DNA from: Rebecca billardiae RCC1528
Lineage: Eukaryota; Haptophyta
Assembly (NCBI GenBank): GCA_965240325.2
Contig: OZ251245.1
Span: 992,001-1,056,000, forward strand
Length of the DNA stretch: 64,000 bases
Reading direction: 5' to 3'
In this document: one piece after another, positions 62,082-64,000 of the stretch
How positions within the stretch are numbered: position 1 is the stretch's first letter
Layout of the letters: the number at the start of each line of letters is the position of its first letter
Translations under genes and position numbers: made by a program
The notes under the pieces: generated by a model
Told to the model about the DNA's origin: nothing
Database searches by the model: none
What the model saw: the letters and a program-made list of their open reading frames with translations, nothing else

Positions 62082-64000
62082 ATGGCACACGTCGCGCCCA
62101 ACCGGTTCGGCGCTGCGCCGGCTGCGCCACCGAGGCATGCCGGGAGAGAGCGCGCGAGCATCATTGACCGGCGTGGCTCCGAGGCGCGTGCCGCGACGAT
62201 CAACTCGTTGCGCGGCGGCCCGGCGCCGACCGCTGCGAACAGCGGCTGGGGCGAGGGCAAGCGCGGCCAGTTTGCGCGGAGCGGCTCGCACGGCAGCCTG
62301 CTCGCGAGCTACAAAAAGACAAAGATTCGCACGAAGGCGACCGTGCTGCGCGGTGGCACGCAGAAGCGCATTGCCATGCGCCGGCGCACGCTCAACCCCG
62401 CCGCGTCGTCGCTGCTCTCCTCGCGCGGCCGGCTGCGCGACTTTGGGTTTGTGGCGGGCGGCGCCAAGGACGCGGACAGCGTCCTCGCCGAGCCGCTGGC
62501 GCCGAACGAGGCGCTGATCGACCACCTGGTCGCGGAGTACGAGGAGGAGCAGCGCACGCGCGAGGGCATGCGCCGCTGCTCTCTCTTCGCCGACTCGCCC
62601 GTGCGCCGGCTGTGGGAGCGCTCTCTCTTCTACCTGCTGGTGGTTGTGTACCTCGTGCGGCCGATCGACATTGCGTACAACCGCCACCTGGGGCCGGAGG
62701 TGGCGTGGACGATCTCGCCGACGTTCGACGTGGTGCTCACGGTGACGTACGTCGTCGACGTCGCGATGCAGCTCCTCACCGTCATCGAGGACGACGGCGA
62801 CGGCCGGCTCGTCTACTCGCTCAAAGGGATCGCGTCGCGATACGCGCGGCGCGGCACGCTCGTGACCGACGTGCTGTCGTGCGTGCCGTACGCGCTGGTG
62901 GCGACGCTGTCGGACACGACGTTCGGCATCGTCTTCTTCTCGATGCTCTTCAAGGTGCCGCGCTTCATCCGCATGCTGTACGCGCGCGTGCACCTGCTCG
63001 TCGAGCACCAGGCGGAGATGCGGCTGCTGAACGTGATCGTGCTCTTCTTGTTATTCGCGCACTGGATCTCGTGCATCTGGTACGCGGCGGGCTCGGTGCG
63101 GTACCAGGAGGCGTGGGAGGAGGAGGAGACGTGGGTGTACACGCACAACCTGCAGGACCGCCCGCTGTACAGCAGGTACATCCGCTCGCTCTACTACACC
63201 ATCGCCACGATGACTTCGCTACCATTCTCGACCATACAGCCGGTGAGTGCGCCGCGCGCCGAGCGCCGCGTGCCGCGCGGCCGCGCGCCGAGCCGAGCCG
63301 CACGCCCCGCGCGCCCGCGCCTCCCGCCGCAGCGCACCGACCTGGAGCACACGATGACGGTGTGCATGCAGATGATTGGCAACGCGCTCACCGCGTACCT
63401 CTTCGGCTCCGTGATCGCGTACATCAAGAAGCTCGACGAGCGCGCCGACCTGACCGAGCGGCGGATGAGCTCGCTCCGTCTGTACGGCCAGGTGCACAAC
63501 GTGCCCGCGCCCGTGCGGCAGACGCTGTACGACTACAGCCAGGCCATCCTCGACACGGGGCTGAACGAGCGGCACGTGCTCGAGCAGACGCTCGACCTGA
63601 TGCCGCCCGGCGTGCGCGCCGACGTTGTCCTCAAGATGCGCCGCCACCTCGTCGAGGCGGTGCCGATGTTTGCGAGCACCTCGTCCGGCTTTGTGCGCGA
63701 GGTCGTGCAGAAGCTCAAGCCGGTGCTCTGTCTCTCGGGCTCCGCCGTGTACCGCTCCCTCGAGCGCGCGGAGGAGATGTTCTTCATCCAGTGGGGCGCC
63801 GTCGTGCTGCTCTCGAGGAACGAGCGGCGCGTGTACGTCACGCTCGAGTCCGGCTCCTTCTTCGGCGAGCTGGCGATGGTGAGCACGTGCCGCCGGACGA
63901 ACACAGCCAAGGCCATCTCGGACTGCCACCTGTTCGCGCTGCACAACCAGCGCTTCGCGCAGATCATGCGCGCGTACCCGTCCGACTTCGACGCGGTGCT
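62082..64000 (+). CDS. Cyclic-nucleotide-binding voltage-gated-type ion channel, 3'-partial
   Basis: The frame is open from ATG 62082 (MAHVAPNRFGAAPAAPPRHA) to the window end, so the gene is cut off. One 90-bp intron at 63243-63332 (GTGAGT to CCGCAG, phase 0) removes a Pro/Arg stretch. Exon 1 codes a basic N-terminus, S1 (ERSLFYLLVVVYLVRPIDIA), S2 and S3 (FDVVLTVTYVVDVAMQLL, LVTDVLSCVPYALVATL), an S4-like segment (LFKVPRFIRMLYARV) with spaced basic residues, S5 (VIVLFLLFAHWISCIWYAAG) and a pore (RSLYYTIATMTSLPFSTIQP). Exon 2 starts S6 (TMTVCMQMIGNALTAYLFGS), then a C-linker, and a cyclic-nucleotide-binding domain with SGSFFGELAMVS. That places it in the CNG/HCN/EAG-type superfamily. The pore lacks G-Y-G, so K+ selectivity is uncertain. 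The ligand-contact Arg after the FGE loop is not sure. Confidence 0.83.
   Translation, partial: MAHVAPNRFGAAPAAPPRHAGRERASIIDRRGSEARAATINSLRGGPAPTAANSGWGEGKRGQFARSGSHGSLLASYKKTKIRTKATVLRGGTQKRIAMRRRTLNPAASSLLSSRGRLRDFGFVAGGAKDADSVLAEPLAPNEALIDHLVAEYEEEQRTREGMRRCSLFADSPVRRLWERSLFYLLVVVYLVRPIDIAYNRHLGPEVAWTISPTFDVVLTVTYVVDVAMQLLTVIEDDGDGRLVYSLKGIASRYARRGTLVTDVLSCVPYALVATLSDTTFGIVFFSMLFKVPRFIRMLYARVHLLVEHQAEMRLLNVIVLFLLFAHWISCIWYAAGSVRYQEAWEEEETWVYTHNLQDRPLYSRYIRSLYYTIATMTSLPFSTIQPVSAPRAERRVPRGRAPSRAARPARPRLPPQRTDLEHTMTVCMQMIGNALTAYLFGSVIAYIKKLDERADLTERRMSSLRLYGQVHNVPAPVRQTLYDYSQAILDTGLNERHVLEQTLDLMPPGVRADVVLKMRRHLVEAVPMFASTSSGFVREVVQKLKPVLCLSGSAVYRSLERAEEMFFIQWGAVVLLSRNERRVYVTLESGSFFGELAMVSTCRRTNTAKAISDCHLFALHNQRFAQIMRAYPSDFDAV

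Overview
This window is nuclear DNA of a eukaryote: very GC-rich, gene-dense, with spliceosomal introns and eukaryote-only families (UBR-type N-recognin, TBC Rab-GAP, ZC3H15, HGH1, NIT2, polycystin-1-like REJ/GPS receptor, RPGRIP1-like C2 protein, UPF0193). Cilium-linked families, one possible bipartite plastid leader, Ser-Pro-Pro linkers and a TIR-like domain of a kind I associate with algae suggest a flagellated, possibly secondary-plastid alga. A haptophyte is my best guess, from style only and not from any marker gene. I see no virus, transposon, CRISPR array, rRNA or tRNA.

Layout, left to right: a 5'-partial sulfotransferase-like gene (+, 2-1459); a spacer with three diverged repeats; a small roadblock/LAMTOR4-like ORF (+, 2771); a head-to-head pair of a sarcosine-oxidase-type flavoenzyme (-, 3549-4796) and an RPGRIP1-like C2 protein (+, 4895-7354); a three-exon coiled-coil protein (-, 7905-10059); a giant UBR ubiquitin ligase (-, 10509-22296) with a 20-copy 66-bp minisatellite at the end of its UBR box; a TBC Rab-GAP (-) head-to-head with a sirtuin (+); a secreted SGNH-like protein with a degenerate trypsin-like N-terminus (-, 25757-28762); a FABP/lipocalin-like protein (+, 29231-30178); ZC3H15 with an extra ZZ finger (-, 31922-33863); a 4,627-residue receptor (+, 34396-49318) with five seven-bladed RCC1 propellers, IPT/TIG, REJ, GPS, polycystin-1-like membrane segments and EF-hands; a Pro/Trp-motif membrane protein (-); a multipass-LRR protein (-) head-to-head with HGH1 (+); a signal-PA-7TM-TIR-like protein (-, 56157-58898); NIT2 (-) head-to-head with a UPF0193 protein (+); and a 3'-partial cyclic-nucleotide-gated-type channel (+, 62082 to the end).

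Introns were placed by hand from reading-frame continuity and GT-AG borders. Most are 90-310 bp, GC-rich, start GTGCGC and end GCGCAG or CCGCAG. Many keep an open frame, so naive ORFs read through them. Exon sums give whole codons for the multi-exon genes. The genes are not an operon or one pathway. The most unusual content is the RCC1-propeller/polycystin receptor, the repeat-expanded UBR box, the ZC3H15-ZZ fusion, the pseudo-protease/SGNH fusion and the 7TM-TIR protein.
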